Below, piece by piece: positions 10,802 through 19,487 of a stretch of 35,431 bases of DNA. The stretch comes from an uncultured Pelagibacteraceae bacterium (GTDB lineage Bacteria > Pseudomonadota > Alphaproteobacteria > Pelagibacterales > Pelagibacteraceae). The DNA lies in NCBI GenBank assembly GCA_902593445.1, contig CACJIJ010000016.1, forward strand, positions 1 through 35,431, in the 5' to 3' direction. How positions within the stretch are numbered: the stretch's first letter is position 1; each line of letters begins with the position of its first letter. A program made the translations under genes and the position numbers. The notes beneath the pieces were generated by a model. The model ran no database searches, had not been told where the DNA came from, and worked only from the letters and a program-made list of their open reading frames with translations.

Positions 10802-11641
10802 ATGGCATTAAAAACTTTTAAACCATATACAAAATCTACAAGAGGTACCATTTTAGTTGATAGAACTGGTTTATGGAAAGGTAAACCATTCAAGACCTTA
10901 GTTTCACCTAAAAATGCGATGAAAGGTAGAAATAATAACGGTCATATTACCTCTATTAATAGAGCTGGTGGACATAAGAAAATGTACAGACATGTGGATT
11001 TTTATCGAAAAAAATTCGACATGAAAGCTACAGTTGAAAGAATTGAATATGATCCTAATAGATCATGCTACATTATGTTAGTTAAATTTGAGGATGGTAC
11101 TCACTCATATTTCTTAGCACCACAAAAAATTAAAGTTGGAGATAAAGTTGAAAGTGGTTCTAAAAAAGAAATTAAAGTAGGTAATTGTATGCCATTGCAA
11201 GACATTCCAGTGGGTATCAATATACATAATGTCGAGATACAGCCAGGTGGTGGTGGAAAAATTGCTAGAGCAGCCGGCTCATCAGTTACTATTAGTGGTC
11301 TAGATGGAAACTATAGTTTAATAAAATTAGCCTCAGGTGAAGTGAGAAAAATAGATTCAAGAGCTTTAGCTACAATTGGAATTTTAAGTAATCCAGACCA
11401 AAAAAACATTAAAATTGGAAAAGCAGGTAGATCAAGATGGTTGGGTAGAAGACCTCATACCAGAGGTGTTGTTAAAAATCCAGTTGATCACCCACATGGA
11501 GGTGGTGAAGGAAAATCTGCTGGAGGAAGACATCCAGTTTCACCCACAGGACAATCAGCCAAAGGTTTAAAAACTCGAGATAATAAGAGAACAGATAAAT
11601 TTATAGTTAAGAGAAGAAATAAGAGGAAGGATACTAAGTAA
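10802..11641 (+). CDS. rplB: 50S ribosomal protein L2
   Basis: L2 (279 residues) is a highly conserved large-subunit protein needed for subunit joining and peptidyl transferase activity. The C-terminal hallmark [20 protein letters not shown] is intact, including the conserved histidine of DHPHGGGEG. The OB-fold and SH3-like halves are both present and length is normal. The stop overlaps the rpsS start by one base. Confidence 0.99.
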   Translation: MALKTFKPYTKSTRGTILVDRTGLWKGKPFKTLVSPKNAMKGRNNNGHITSINRAGGHKKMYRHVDFYRKKFDMKATVERIEYDPNRSCYIMLVKFEDGTHSYFLAPQKIKVGDKVESGSKKEIKVGNCMPLQDIPVGINIHNVEIQPGGGGKIARAAGSSVTISGLDGNYSLIKLASGEVRKIDSRALATIGILSNPDQKNIKIGKAGRSRWLGRRPHTRGVVKNPVDHPHGGGEGKSAGGRHPVSPTGQSAKGLKTRDNKRTDKFIVKRRNKRKDTK

Positions 11642-11937
11642 TGGCTAGAGCAGTTTGGAAAGGTCCGTTTGTAGAAGAAAGCTTGATGAAGAAAGTTGAC
11701 AGGTATAAAGACGATCCAAAGAAAATTCCTATTAAAACTTGGTCAAGAAAATCTACAATTTTACCTGATTTTGTAGGGGTAAGTTTCCAAATTTATAATG
11801 GCAAAAAATTTATACCAATAACTGTTTCAGAAGATATGGTTGGACATAAATTAGGTGAGTTTGCACCAACAAGAACATTTTTTGGTCATACACCAGCTGA
11901 TAAAAAAGCTAAACCAGCAACAGCAGAGAAGAAATAA
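11641..11937 (+). CDS. rpsS: 30S ribosomal protein S19
   Basis: S19 (98 residues) binds the 30S head together with S13 and touches A-site tRNA. It begins with the typical [19 protein letters not shown] and carries [14 protein letters not shown] and the [16 protein letters not shown] segment. A short Lys/Ala-rich tail follows the core, a little beyond the E. coli end. Two bases separate it from rplV. Confidence 0.98.
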   Translation: MARAVWKGPFVEESLMKKVDRYKDDPKKIPIKTWSRKSTILPDFVGVSFQIYNGKKFIPITVSEDMVGHKLGEFAPTRTFFGHTPADKKAKPATAEKK

Positions 11938-11939
11938 TT

Positions 11940-12338
11940 ATGGGCAAGAAAAAGAAAATAAATAAATCTGACAAAAAAACAGTTAAGTCTGTTAATAACG
12001 GTATTAGATCAAGTGTTAGAAAGTTAAATCCAATACTTAGAAGTATTGTTGGTAAAAAAGTTGATGTTGCTATTAGAGATTTACAGTTTTCAGAAAAGAG
12101 AGTTACTAGAGATGTTAGAAAAACAATAAGTTCTGCAGTTGCCAATGCTGAAAATAACTTTCAATACGATATTGATAATTTGATTGTTAAAGAAGCTTAT
12201 TGTGGAAAAAAAATAGTTATGAAAAGATTTAGACCTAGAGCCAAAGGAAGAGCAGCACCAATATTAAAACCTTGGTCAACTGTTACAATAATTTTATCAG
12301 AAGCAAAACAAATGGAGAAACATGGGACAAAAAGTTAA
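11940..12338 (+). CDS. rplV: 50S ribosomal protein L22
   Basis: L22 lines the exit tunnel opposite L4. The conserved beta-hairpin end is visible as RFRPRAKGRAAPILKPWS. The protein has 132 residues against about 110 in E. coli; the extra part is a basic N-terminus (MGKKKKINKSDKK...) before the conserved core starts near residue 22. The start at 11940 directly follows rpsS; a later start cannot be excluded but would leave a longer gap. Its last 17 bases overlap the beginning of rpsC, which is unusually long for this cluster. Confidence 0.96.
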   Translation: MGKKKKINKSDKKTVKSVNNGIRSSVRKLNPILRSIVGKKVDVAIRDLQFSEKRVTRDVRKTISSAVANAENNFQYDIDNLIVKEAYCGKKIVMKRFRPRAKGRAAPILKPWSTVTIILSEAKQMEKHGTKS

Positions 12339-13002
12339 TCCGGTAGGTTTTAGATTAGGTGTCAACAGAGGATGGGACTCTGTATGGTATGCTAAGAAAA
12401 AAGATTTTGGAAATTATCTAATCGAAGATTTTAAAATTAGGGAATATATCAAGAAAAATGTAATTAATTCAGGTGTATCCAAGGTAATGATCGAAAGAAC
12501 ATCTAATAAGTGTTATGTCACAATTTATACTTCTAGACCAGGATTTGTGATTGGTAAAAAAGGAAGTGATATAGACAAAATTAAAAACAATCTTTCAAAA
12601 TTAACTTCAAATGAAGTTAATCTAAATATCAAAGAAGTTAAAAAACCTGAGACAAATTCTTATTTGGTAGCAGAAAATATTGCACAGCAGCTTGTTAAAA
12701 GAATTTCTTATAGAAGAGCCATGAAAAGAGCAATGCAATCATGTATTAGATTGGGTGCCAAAGGAATAAAAGTTTCAGTTAGTGGAAGACTTGGTGGAAA
12801 TGAAATAGCAAGAACAGAGTGGTTAAGAGATGGAAGTATTCCATCGCATACTTTAAGAGCTGATATAGATTATGCTGAGGCAGAGGCTCTTACAACTTAC
12901 GGAATTATTGGAATTAAAGTTTGGATTTATAAAGGCGAGGTATTTGCTAGAGAATTTAGTCAAGAGACTAACAAGGTAACTCAAAAGGAAGGTAAACAAT
13001 AA
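12322..13002 (+). CDS. rpsC: 30S ribosomal protein S3
   Basis: S3 (226 residues) forms part of the mRNA entry channel. It starts with MGQKVNPVGFRLG, the classical S3 N-terminus, which fixes the start at 12322 even though this lies 17 bases inside rplV. The KH domain GxxG is visible in the SRPGFVIGKKGSDI segment, and the C-terminal half contains GRLGGNEIARTEW. Length is normal. The stop TAA overlaps the ATG of rplP by one base. Confidence 0.98.
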   Translation: MGQKVNPVGFRLGVNRGWDSVWYAKKKDFGNYLIEDFKIREYIKKNVINSGVSKVMIERTSNKCYVTIYTSRPGFVIGKKGSDIDKIKNNLSKLTSNEVNLNIKEVKKPETNSYLVAENIAQQLVKRISYRRAMKRAMQSCIRLGAKGIKVSVSGRLGGNEIARTEWLRDGSIPSHTLRADIDYAEAEALTTYGIIGIKVWIYKGEVFAREFSQETNKVTQKEGKQ

Positions 13003-13411
13003 TGCTTCAACCAGTAAGAACAAAGTGGAGAAAAGCGCATAAAGGTAAATTCATGGTAATGCTACAAGAGCAAGCACTATTAATTATGGTGCTTATGCAT
13101 TAAAAGCTCTACAGCCCGAAAGAGTTACTGGAAAACAGATTGAAGCTGCAAGAGTTGCTTTAACGAGACATATGAAAAGACAAGGAAGAGTTTGGACAAG
13201 AATATTTCCGAATATACCGGTTTCAAAAAAACCAATTGAAGTCAGAATGGGTAAAGGAAAGGGGTCACCAGAATACTTCGCATGCAGAGTAAAACCAGGG
13301 AGAATATTATTTGAAGTTGATGGTGTTTCGGAACAAATTGCAAAAGAAGCGTTATACAAAGCATCAGCAAAATTACCTATAAAGACTAAAACAATTAAGA
13401 GATTTGCATAA
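13002..13411 (+). pseudogene. rplP: 50S ribosomal protein L16, interrupted by a one-base frameshift (probable sequence error)
   Basis: L16 helps position the A-site tRNA and is normally essential. Reading from ATG 13002 gives a correct L16 start ([16 protein letters not shown]), but then the frame runs into TAA at 13101-13103 after 33 codons. The true continuation ([25 protein letters not shown]...) is in the -1 frame and runs to the stop at 13409-13411, ending in [13 protein letters not shown]. One extra A in the AAA at 13047-13049 restores a perfect 136-residue L16. The rest of the gene shows no decay, and it keeps its place and one-base overlaps with rpsC and rpmC. I read this as a lost base in the sequence or assembly, not as real gene loss. 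Without repair, only a 79-residue C-terminal fragment from ATG 13172 stays open. Confidence 0.95.
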
Positions 13412-13602
13412 TGAAAAAACAAGAAATTAAAAAATTATCAAAAGACGAAATTGTGAAGAATATTGATAAACTTAAAAAAGATCTTTTTAATTTCAGATTT
13501 CAAAAAATGAATTCACAAGTAACAAACCCAGCTAAAATTGGTGAAACTAGAAAAACAATAGCAAGATTGAAAACAATTTTAAAAGGAAAAGCAAATGCCT
13601 AA
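13411..13602 (+). CDS. rpmC: 50S ribosomal protein L29
   Basis: L29 (63 residues) is a small alpha-helical protein near the tunnel exit beside L23. The [23 protein letters not shown] stretch corresponds to the family core (LFNLRFQ...NPxxIRxxRR). It overlaps rplP by one base and rpsQ by eight bases. Confidence 0.96.
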   Translation: MKKQEIKKLSKDEIVKNIDKLKKDLFNFRFQKMNSQVTNPAKIGETRKTIARLKTILKGKANA

Positions 13603-13831
13603 AAAAATACTTACAGGTGTAGTTATAAGCGATAAACCAAATAAAACAGTTACTGTTATGGTAGAACGTAAATATTCTCACCCAGTTCTAAAAAAAGTAA
13701 TCAGAGTTAGAAAAAACTATAACGCTCACGATGAAAATAATAAGTTCAAAACCGGTGATAAAGTTTCAATTATAGAGAGCAAACCCTTTTCTAAAAATAA
13801 AAAATTTCAAGTTATGGAGAGTACAAAGTAA
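13595..13831 (+). CDS. rpsQ: 30S ribosomal protein S17
   Basis: S17 (78 residues) is an OB-fold primary 16S rRNA-binding protein. The segments [25 protein letters not shown] and [18 protein letters not shown] match the family's VVSDKMDKTVVV and ExRPLSKTK patterns. The ATG at 13595 lies inside rpmC (8-base overlap). The stop overlaps rplN by one base. Confidence 0.97.
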   Translation: MPKKILTGVVISDKPNKTVTVMVERKYSHPVLKKVIRVRKNYNAHDENNKFKTGDKVSIIESKPFSKNKKFQVMESTK

Positions 13832-14199
13832 TGATTGGTGTTCAAACAGAATTGCAAGTAGCTGATAATACTGGTGCAAAAAGAATTGAGTGCATTAAAG
13901 TTCTAGGTGGATCAAAAAGAAGATACGCTAGTATTGGTGATACAATTGTAATTGCAGTTAAAGAGGCGATACCTAAAGGAAAAGTTAAAAAAGGATCTGT
14001 CCATAAAGCTGTAGTTGTAAGAGTTAAAAAGGGAATTCATAGAAATGATGGCTCTAAAGTAAGATTTGATAATAATGCCGCTGTCTTAGTTGATGATAAA
14101 GGGGAGCCAGTGGGAACAAGAATTTTTGGTCCAGTTACAAGAGAATTAAGAAGTAGAGGTCAAATGAAAATTATTTCTTTGGCACCGGAGGTTTTATAA
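13831..14199 (+). CDS. rplN: 50S ribosomal protein L14
   Basis: L14 (122 residues) lies at the subunit interface and forms intersubunit bridges. It starts with [18 protein letters not shown] and contains the [14 protein letters not shown]-terminal signature. Length is exactly typical. It opens the spc group, joined without a gap to rpsQ. Its end contains the strong Shine-Dalgarno GGAGG (14187-14191) that serves rplX. Confidence 0.99.
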   Translation: MIGVQTELQVADNTGAKRIECIKVLGGSKRRYASIGDTIVIAVKEAIPKGKVKKGSVHKAVVVRVKKGIHRNDGSKVRFDNNAAVLVDDKGEPVGTRIFGPVTRELRSRGQMKIISLAPEVL

Positions 14200-14444
14200 T
14201 GATTAAAAAAGGTTTGAAAGTAAGAGTTTTAACTGGAAAAGATAAAAAAAAAGAGGGTGAAGTTATTGAAATTGATAGAGTTAATAACAGAGCTAAAGTT
14301 AAAGAAATAAACATGGTTAAAAAACATGTTAAAACAACAAAAGAGAAAAAAGGTGGAATTTTTCCAAAGGAAAGCTTTATTCATATTTCTAACTTAAAAC
14401 TAATTGATGAAAAAGCGGCTAAGAAAAAAGAGGCTAAAAAATAA
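14199..14444 (+). CDS. rplX: 50S ribosomal protein L24
   Basis: L24 (81 residues) is an assembly initiator of the large subunit. The KOW motif is visible in [19 protein letters not shown], followed by NMVKKHVK and [15 protein letters not shown]. At 81 residues it is shorter than the roughly 104 of many bacteria; the part after the core is just a short lysine-rich tail. A GGAGG ribosome binding site at 14187-14191, 7 bases ahead of the ATG, supports the start. Confidence 0.97.
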   Translation: MIKKGLKVRVLTGKDKKKEGEVIEIDRVNNRAKVKEINMVKKHVKTTKEKKGGIFPKESFIHISNLKLIDEKAAKKKEAKK

Positions 14445-14998
14445 TGATACCAAGATTAAAAGAGATATTTAATAAAGAAATTCAGCCTGCATTAAAAGAT
14501 CAGTTTGGTTTTAAAAATATTTATATGGCTCCAAGAATTGAGAAAGTTGTTTTAAATATGGGTCTTGGTTTAGATGCTACAGACTCTAAGATTTTAAAAT
14601 CATGTGAAGAAGACATGGCTAAAATTACTGGACAAAAACCAGTTATAACTAAATTTAAAAAATCAGTAGCAAATTTTAAAACCAGAAAAGGATCAAATGC
14701 TGGTTTAAAGGTAACATTAAGAAAAAATAGAATGTATGAATTCTTAGATAGATTAGTGAATATTGCATTACCAAGAATTAAAGATTTTAGAGGTTTATCA
14801 GCTAAAGGCTTTGACAAATTTGGTAATTATACATTTGGAATTAAAGAACATATAATTTTCCCAGAAGTAAGCTTTGATAGAGCAGACAAAGTTAGAGGTT
14901 TAGATATAGTAATAGTTATTAAAGCAATAAATAAAGAGCATAGTTTTGCATTATTAGAAAAAATGAATTTTCCATTTATTAAAAAAGGAGATAATTAA
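14444..14998 (+). CDS. rplE: 50S ribosomal protein L5
   Basis: L5 (184 residues) binds 5S rRNA and contacts the P-site tRNA. Family marks are NIYMAPRIEKVVLNMGLG, ITGQKPVITKFKKSVANFKTRKG and the DFRGLSAKGFDKFGNYTFGI stretch. Length is normal. One-base overlap with rplX. Its end carries AAGGAG (14985-14990), the ribosome binding site of rpsN. Confidence 0.98.
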   Translation: MIPRLKEIFNKEIQPALKDQFGFKNIYMAPRIEKVVLNMGLGLDATDSKILKSCEEDMAKITGQKPVITKFKKSVANFKTRKGSNAGLKVTLRKNRMYEFLDRLVNIALPRIKDFRGLSAKGFDKFGNYTFGIKEHIIFPEVSFDRADKVRGLDIVIVIKAINKEHSFALLEKMNFPFIKKGDN

Positions 14999-15000
14999 AC

Positions 15001-15306
15001 ATGGCAAAGTTAAGCGCTGTTAATAAAAATAAAAAAAGAATTAAGCTTTCAGATAAGCTTTATAAGAAAAGACAAGCATTAAAGAAGATTGTAATGGATA
15101 AAAAAATTCCATTAGAAGAAAGATTTAAAGCGCAACAAAAATTATCTAAACTGCCAAGAAACTCGGCTAAAACAAGAGTTATGAATAGATGTGAGATTAC
15201 TGGAAGACCTCATGGTGTTTACAGAAAATTAAAGATTTCAAGAATTGCCTTAAGACAATTAGGATTACAAGGAAAGATACCTGGCTTAGTTAAATCTAGC
15301 TGGTAG
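15001..15306 (+). CDS. rpsN: 30S ribosomal protein S14 (zinc-free type)
   Basis: S14 (101 residues) belongs to the 30S head. It is the long, zinc-independent form: the segment RCEITGRPHGVYRKLKISR holds a single Cys instead of the CxxC pairs of the zinc form, and the end KIPGLVKSSW is typical. The AAGGAG at 14985-14990 supports the ATG at 15001. An 11-nt gap to rpsH contains a ribosome binding site. Confidence 0.98.
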   Translation: MAKLSAVNKNKKRIKLSDKLYKKRQALKKIVMDKKIPLEERFKAQQKLSKLPRNSAKTRVMNRCEITGRPHGVYRKLKISRIALRQLGLQGKIPGLVKSSW

Positions 15307-15317
15307 AAAGGAAAATT

Positions 15318-15713
15318 ATGAGTTTAAGTGACCCAATAGGAGATATGATTGCAAGAGTGAAGAACGCTCAAGCTAGAAATCATAAAAAAGTAGAATTACC
15401 TTCATCTAATTTTAAAACAAAAATTGCAGATATACTTAAAAATGAAGGTTTTATAAAAGATTTTAAAGTAAGTTCTGAAGAAAAGAAACCAATGCTATCA
15501 TTAGAACTTAAGTACCATTCAGGTAATCCAGTAATTAGTGCTTTTGAAAGAGTATCAAAACCTGGTAGAAGAATTTTTTCATCTGCCGATAGCTTACCTA
15601 AAATAAATAATGGTTTAGGAATTGCTATTGTTTCAACTCCAAAAGGAGTAATGACTGATATAGATGCTAGAAAACAAAAAGTTGGTGGCGAAATAATTTG
15701 TAAGGTATTTTAA
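15318..15713 (+). CDS. rpsH: 30S ribosomal protein S8
   Basis: S8 (131 residues) is a primary binder of the central domain of 16S rRNA; in E. coli it also represses the spc operon. It starts MSLSDPIGDMIARVKNAQ, and ends with GLGIAIVSTPKGVMTD and GGEIICKVF, both typical. AGGA at 15309-15312 stands 5 bases before the ATG. The stop overlaps rplF by one base. Confidence 0.98.
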   Translation: MSLSDPIGDMIARVKNAQARNHKKVELPSSNFKTKIADILKNEGFIKDFKVSSEEKKPMLSLELKYHSGNPVISAFERVSKPGRRIFSSADSLPKINNGLGIAIVSTPKGVMTDIDARKQKVGGEIICKVF

Positions 15714-16252
15714 TGTCTAAAATAGGTAAAATAAATATATCGATTCCAGAAAAAGTAAAAGTAGCTTTAGCTGGAAATATTATAAATATAGAAGGACCTC
15801 TAGGAAAAAAATCAATCAATGTTGATTTAGATATGTTTAATTTAGACATTATTGAAGGAAAAGAAATTTCCATTAAACCAAAAAAAGTAGATCAAAACTC
15901 AAAAAGACTTTGGGGTATGAATAGAAGTTTAATCAATAATGCTGTTATTGGATCTAGTAAAGGATATGATAAAACTTTAGAATTAGTTGGTGTTGGTTAT
16001 AGAGCAGCGTTAAAAGGAAATCAGTTAAATTTACAGTTGGGTTATAGCCATGATATCAATTTTGATATACCAGAAGGAATTAAAATTGCTGTTGAAAAAC
16101 AAACAACACTAAAAATCACAGGATCTGATAAGCAGTTAGTTGGTGAAGTAGCTTCTAAAATTAAAACATTAAGAAAAATCGAACCTTATAAAGGCAAAGG
16201 TGTTCGAGAAAAAGGACAGTATGTTCTTAAAAAAGAGGGTAAGAAAAAGTAA
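15713..16252 (+). CDS. rplF: 50S ribosomal protein L6
   Basis: L6 (179 residues) lies near the GTPase-associated centre of the large subunit. It starts with [17 protein letters not shown], contains [17 protein letters not shown] at the start of the second repeat domain and ends with [23 protein letters not shown], a family hallmark. Length is normal. One-base overlaps on both sides (rpsH and rplR). Confidence 0.98.
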   Translation: MSKIGKINISIPEKVKVALAGNIINIEGPLGKKSINVDLDMFNLDIIEGKEISIKPKKVDQNSKRLWGMNRSLINNAVIGSSKGYDKTLELVGVGYRAALKGNQLNLQLGYSHDINFDIPEGIKIAVEKQTTLKITGSDKQLVGEVASKIKTLRKIEPYKGKGVREKGQYVLKKEGKKK

Positions 16253-16608
16253 TGAAATTAAACACTAGTATCAGAAAAAGATTTAGAGTTAGCAATAAAG
16301 TTAAAAAAGTTGCTTCAAAAGATAGATTTAGATTAAGTATTTCTAGATCATCAAAAAATATTTCAGCTCAAATAATTGATGATACAAAAAACGTAACCTT
16401 GTTATCAGCTTCATCAGTAGAAAAAGATCTTAGATCAGCAGACAAAGTTAATAAAACTGAACTATCTAAATTGGTTGCTCAAAAATTAGCTAAAAAAGCT
16501 CAAGAGAAAAAAATCACTAAAATTTACTTTGATAGAGGTTCTTACAAATATCACGGTAGAATTAAAGTTTTTGCAGAAACTCTAAGAGAAAACGGGATGG
16601 AATTTTAA
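16252..16608 (+). CDS. rplR: 50S ribosomal protein L18
   Basis: L18 (118 residues) binds 5S rRNA together with L5. The segments [20 protein letters not shown] and the ending [26 protein letters not shown] match the family. Length is normal. It is followed after 2 nt by rpsE. Confidence 0.98.
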   Translation: MKLNTSIRKRFRVSNKVKKVASKDRFRLSISRSSKNISAQIIDDTKNVTLLSASSVEKDLRSADKVNKTELSKLVAQKLAKKAQEKKITKIYFDRGSYKYHGRIKVFAETLRENGMEF

Positions 16609-16610
16609 TT

Positions 16611-17126
16611 ATGGAAAATTTAAAAGATAAAAAAACAGACGATATATTAGAGAAATTAGTCCACATAAATCGTATAACTAAAGTTGTTAAGGGTGGAAGA
16701 AGATTTGGATTTTCAGCGCTTGTAGTTGTTGGAAATCAGGCAGGTAAAATCGGTATAGCTCATGCAAAAGCAAAACAAGTACCTGATGCTATAAAAAAAG
16801 CAAATGAGATGGCTAGAAGAAAACTTACTCATATACCATTAAGAGAAGGCAGAACAATACATCATGACGTTAAGGCAAAAGATGGCTCTGGTAGAATAGT
16901 GCTAAGAGCAGCTTCTAAGGGAACAGGTATTATTGCAGGTGGTCCTGTTAGGGCAGTATGTGAAGTTTTAGGAGTAAAAGATATTGTTGCAAAATCTATG
17001 GGAACTTCTAATGCACATAATGTTATTAGAGCTACAATGAAAGCATTAATGAAACAAAGTTCACCAAAACAAATATCAGCAATTAGAAATAAAAAAATTT
17101 CTGAAATAATTGAAAAAAGAGGATAA
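16611..17126 (+). CDS. rpsE: 30S ribosomal protein S5
   Basis: S5 (171 residues) sits at the mRNA entry and, with S4 and S12, influences accuracy. The double-stranded RNA-binding fold is marked by [19 protein letters not shown]; the C-terminal domain has [13 protein letters not shown] and the [19 protein letters not shown] stretch. A start at 16611 matches the family length. It overlaps rplO by one base; the usual rpmD (L30) between rpsE and rplO is absent. Confidence 0.98.
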   Translation: MENLKDKKTDDILEKLVHINRITKVVKGGRRFGFSALVVVGNQAGKIGIAHAKAKQVPDAIKKANEMARRKLTHIPLREGRTIHHDVKAKDGSGRIVLRAASKGTGIIAGGPVRAVCEVLGVKDIVAKSMGTSNAHNVIRATMKALMKQSSPKQISAIRNKKISEIIEKRG

Positions 17127-17578
17127 TGATTACTTTAAATAATAGAGAAAAAATCAATAAATCTAAAATAAGAGTTGGAAGAGGAATTGGTTCGGGTAAA
17201 GGAAAAACATCAGGGAGAGGTGTTAAAGGTCAAAAATCAAGATCTGGTGTAGCTATAAAAAGTTTTGAAGGTGGTCAAATGCCATTATACAGAAGACTTC
17301 CAAAAAGAGGTTTTAACCCAATATCAAAAGAGAGTGTTGCAATTTTAAATCTAGATAAAATTCAATTTTACATAGACAAAAAAAATATTAATCCAAATGA
17401 AGTATTAAATTCAGAATTATTAAAAAAACTTAAATTAATAAATAAAAACTCAAGAAAATTAAAAATTTTAGGTTCTGGTGAATTAAAAGATAAAATTAAT
17501 ATTGAAGCTGACCTAGCCTCTAAATCAGCAATAGAAAAACTAGAAAAAATTGGTGGATCTATTCAATTAAAAAAATAG
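17126..17578 (+). CDS. rplO: 50S ribosomal protein L15
   Basis: L15 (150 residues) is a late-assembly protein of the large subunit. The glycine-rich N-terminus is typical: [26 protein letters not shown], followed by [17 protein letters not shown]. The C-terminal globular part is Lys/Asn/Ile-rich but of normal size. A 9-nt gap leads to secY, the usual neighbour. Confidence 0.98.
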   Translation: MITLNNREKINKSKIRVGRGIGSGKGKTSGRGVKGQKSRSGVAIKSFEGGQMPLYRRLPKRGFNPISKESVAILNLDKIQFYIDKKNINPNEVLNSELLKKLKLINKNSRKLKILGSGELKDKINIEADLASKSAIEKLEKIGGSIQLKK

Positions 17579-17587
17579 TTTGTTTAT

Positions 17588-18868
17588 ATGAGCGCATCGT
17601 CATCAACAAATGATTTAAGAAATAGAATCATATTTACTATTTTAATTTTAGCCGTTTATAGATTTGGAACTTTTGTACCTTTACCAGGGATCGACCCAGA
17701 ACAATTGAAAATAATGATGGAAGGTAATCAAAAAGGATTGTTAGGCATGTTTAATGTTTTTGCAGGAGGAGCAGTAAGCAGAATGGCAATATTTGCATTA
17801 GGTATAATGCCTTATATTTCTTCAGCAATTATAGTTCAACTTTTGACTGGGGTTTCTGATTATTTTAAAAATCTAAAAGCTCAAGGTGAGACAGGAAGAG
17901 CTAAAATTACACAAATTACTAGATATGGTACGGTGTTGCTTGCAACTGTTCAAGGATATGGATTGTCCGTTGGTTTAGAATCCTCTGCAGATTTAGTAAT
18001 TAACCCAGGAGCATTTTTTAAGATAACTACTGTCACTACAATAGTTGCTGGAACAATATTTTTAATGTGGTTAGGAGAGCAAATTACACAAAGAGGAATT
18101 GGTAATGGAATATCTTTAATAATTTTTGCTGGTATTGTTGCAGAAATTCCTAGAGCTTTGGTTACAACTTTTGAATTAGGAAGAACAGGTGCAGTTTCAA
18201 CATTTATGATTTTAGCAATCTTTGTTTTATTAATATTAACAATCCTATTTGTAGTTTTTATGGAAAGAGCGTTAAGAAAAATTATTATCAACTATCCTAA
18301 AAGACAAATGGGAAATAAAATGTATGGTGGAGAGTCATCACATCTTCCTTTAAAAATAAATCAAGCTGGAGTAATACCAGCTATTTTTGCTTCAGCACTT
18401 TTATTATTACCAGTAACATTTTCAAATTTTTCATTCTCTAACAATGAGTCATTTTTAAATTTGAGTTCTTATTTTACACAAGGACAACCTCTTTATATGC
18501 TGCTTTATGCATCTGGAATAATATTTTTTACTTTTTTTTATACTTCTATAACTTTTAATCCAAGCGAAACAGCCGAGAATCTCAGAAAATATGGTGGTTT
18601 TGTACCTGGTATTAGACCCGGCGAAAGTACAGCAATGTATATTGAAAATATTTCCACAAAGTTAACAACAATAGGAGCCCTATACTTAACTTTGGTTTGT
18701 TTGATGCCTGAATTTTTAATTGCAAATTATCCAATACCTTTTTATTTGGGAGGAGCATCTATTTTAATTGTTGTTGTAGTAGCTATTGATACTGTAACTC
18801 AAATTCAAACAAGATTAATGAGCTCTCAATACGAACAACTTATTAAAAAAACTAAATTTGGTAAGTAA
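17588..18868 (+). CDS. secY: Protein translocase subunit SecY
   Basis: SecY (426 residues) is the central channel of the Sec translocon in the inner membrane. Ten hydrophobic segments can be followed along the protein; LAVYRFGTFVPLPGID marks the end of the first, and GIGNGISLIIFAGI and the cytoplasmic-loop stretch NPSETAENLRKYGGFVPGIRPG are SecY hallmarks. It is a little shorter than the 443 residues of E. coli, chiefly at the N-terminus. It is followed without any spacer by adk; rpmJ (L36), which follows secY in E. coli, is not here. Confidence 0.98.
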   Translation: MSASSSTNDLRNRIIFTILILAVYRFGTFVPLPGIDPEQLKIMMEGNQKGLLGMFNVFAGGAVSRMAIFALGIMPYISSAIIVQLLTGVSDYFKNLKAQGETGRAKITQITRYGTVLLATVQGYGLSVGLESSADLVINPGAFFKITTVTTIVAGTIFLMWLGEQITQRGIGNGISLIIFAGIVAEIPRALVTTFELGRTGAVSTFMILAIFVLLILTILFVVFMERALRKIIINYPKRQMGNKMYGGESSHLPLKINQAGVIPAIFASALLLLPVTFSNFSFSNNESFLNLSSYFTQGQPLYMLLYASGIIFFTFFYTSITFNPSETAENLRKYGGFVPGIRPGESTAMYIENISTKLTTIGALYLTLVCLMPEFLIANYPIPFYLGGASILIVVVVAIDTVTQIQTRLMSSQYEQLIKKTKFGK

Positions 18869-19432
18869 GTGAATATAATTTTATTTGGACCACCTGGTGC
18901 TGGAAAAGGTACTCAGTCTAAATATTTAGTTAAAAAATTAAACGCTTTTCAAATTTCAACTGGAGATCTGTTAAGAGAAGAAATTAATAAAAACTCAGAT
19001 ATTGGTAAAGCTATAATTAATCATATGAACGACGGAATATTTGTAAGTGATGAAATAGTTAATAAACTTATTGAAAATTTTGTTTTTGATCCTCAAAAAA
19101 AAAATAAATTAATTTTTGATGGATATCCAAGATCATTAAGTCAGGCTAGAAATTTAGAAGAAATACTCAAAAAATCAAACCAGAACATTGATTTAATTTT
19201 ATTTCTAAATGTGGATAAAGAAACAATTATCAAAAGAATTGAGAAAAGAAAAATTATAGAAAACAGGTCTGATGATGATTCTGATACTATAGTTAGAAGA
19301 TATGATACATATATGAGGACTACTCAACCTGTTCTAAATTTCTATTCAAAGAATCCAAATTTTAAAGAGATAGATGGAAATTTAGAAATTGACGAAATTA
19401 CAAGGAAAATAGACACTTTTGTAAATGTATAA
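18869..19432 (+). CDS. adk: Adenylate kinase (short form)
   Basis: Adenylate kinase (187 residues) interconverts ATP + AMP with 2 ADP in the cytoplasm. The P-loop GPPGAGKGT is at residues 7-15; DGYPRS and the arginine-containing segment RRYDTYMRTTQPVLNFY are present. It is the short form: the LID is reduced to a few residues (IENRSDDDSDTIVRR) and lacks the zinc-binding cysteines. The start is GTG at 18869, immediately after the secY stop; the protein begins directly with the first beta strand (MNIILFGPPG), so no other start fits. The position between secY and rpsM is usual in Alphaproteobacteria. Confidence 0.97.
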   Translation: MNIILFGPPGAGKGTQSKYLVKKLNAFQISTGDLLREEINKNSDIGKAIINHMNDGIFVSDEIVNKLIENFVFDPQKKNKLIFDGYPRSLSQARNLEEILKKSNQNIDLILFLNVDKETIIKRIEKRKIIENRSDDDSDTIVRRYDTYMRTTQPVLNFYSKNPNFKEIDGNLEIDEITRKIDTFVNV

Positions 19433-19436
19433 GACA

Positions 19437-19464
19437 TTGACTTTGACTAATCTTCTTATATAAA
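19437..19464 (+). promoter_or_regulatory. Sigma70-type promoter for rpsM-rpsK-rpoA-rplQ
   Basis: Within the 55-base spacer after adk, TTGACT (5/6 to consensus) at 19437-19442 is followed, after 16 bases, by TATAAA (5/6) at 19459-19464. A second, directly adjacent TTGACT occupies 19443-19448. Transcription would start near 19471, leaving a leader of under 20 nt before the ATG at 19488. This is the best promoter match I see in the ribosomal cluster. Confidence 0.7.
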
Positions 19465-19487
19465 AGGCACAAATTATCACAAAAATT

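Noticed and set aside
13040..13060. Programmed -1 ribosomal frameshift in rplP
   Set aside because: The local bases GGT AAA TTC do not form an X XXY YYZ slippery heptamer, and no stem-loop or pseudoknot is evident just downstream. L16 is not known to use recoding. A missing A is simpler.
13093..13422. 109-codon open frame on the minus strand across rplP
   Set aside because: It is antisense to the conserved L16 coding sequence and resembles no protein I know; it is a by-product of the codon pattern of rplP.
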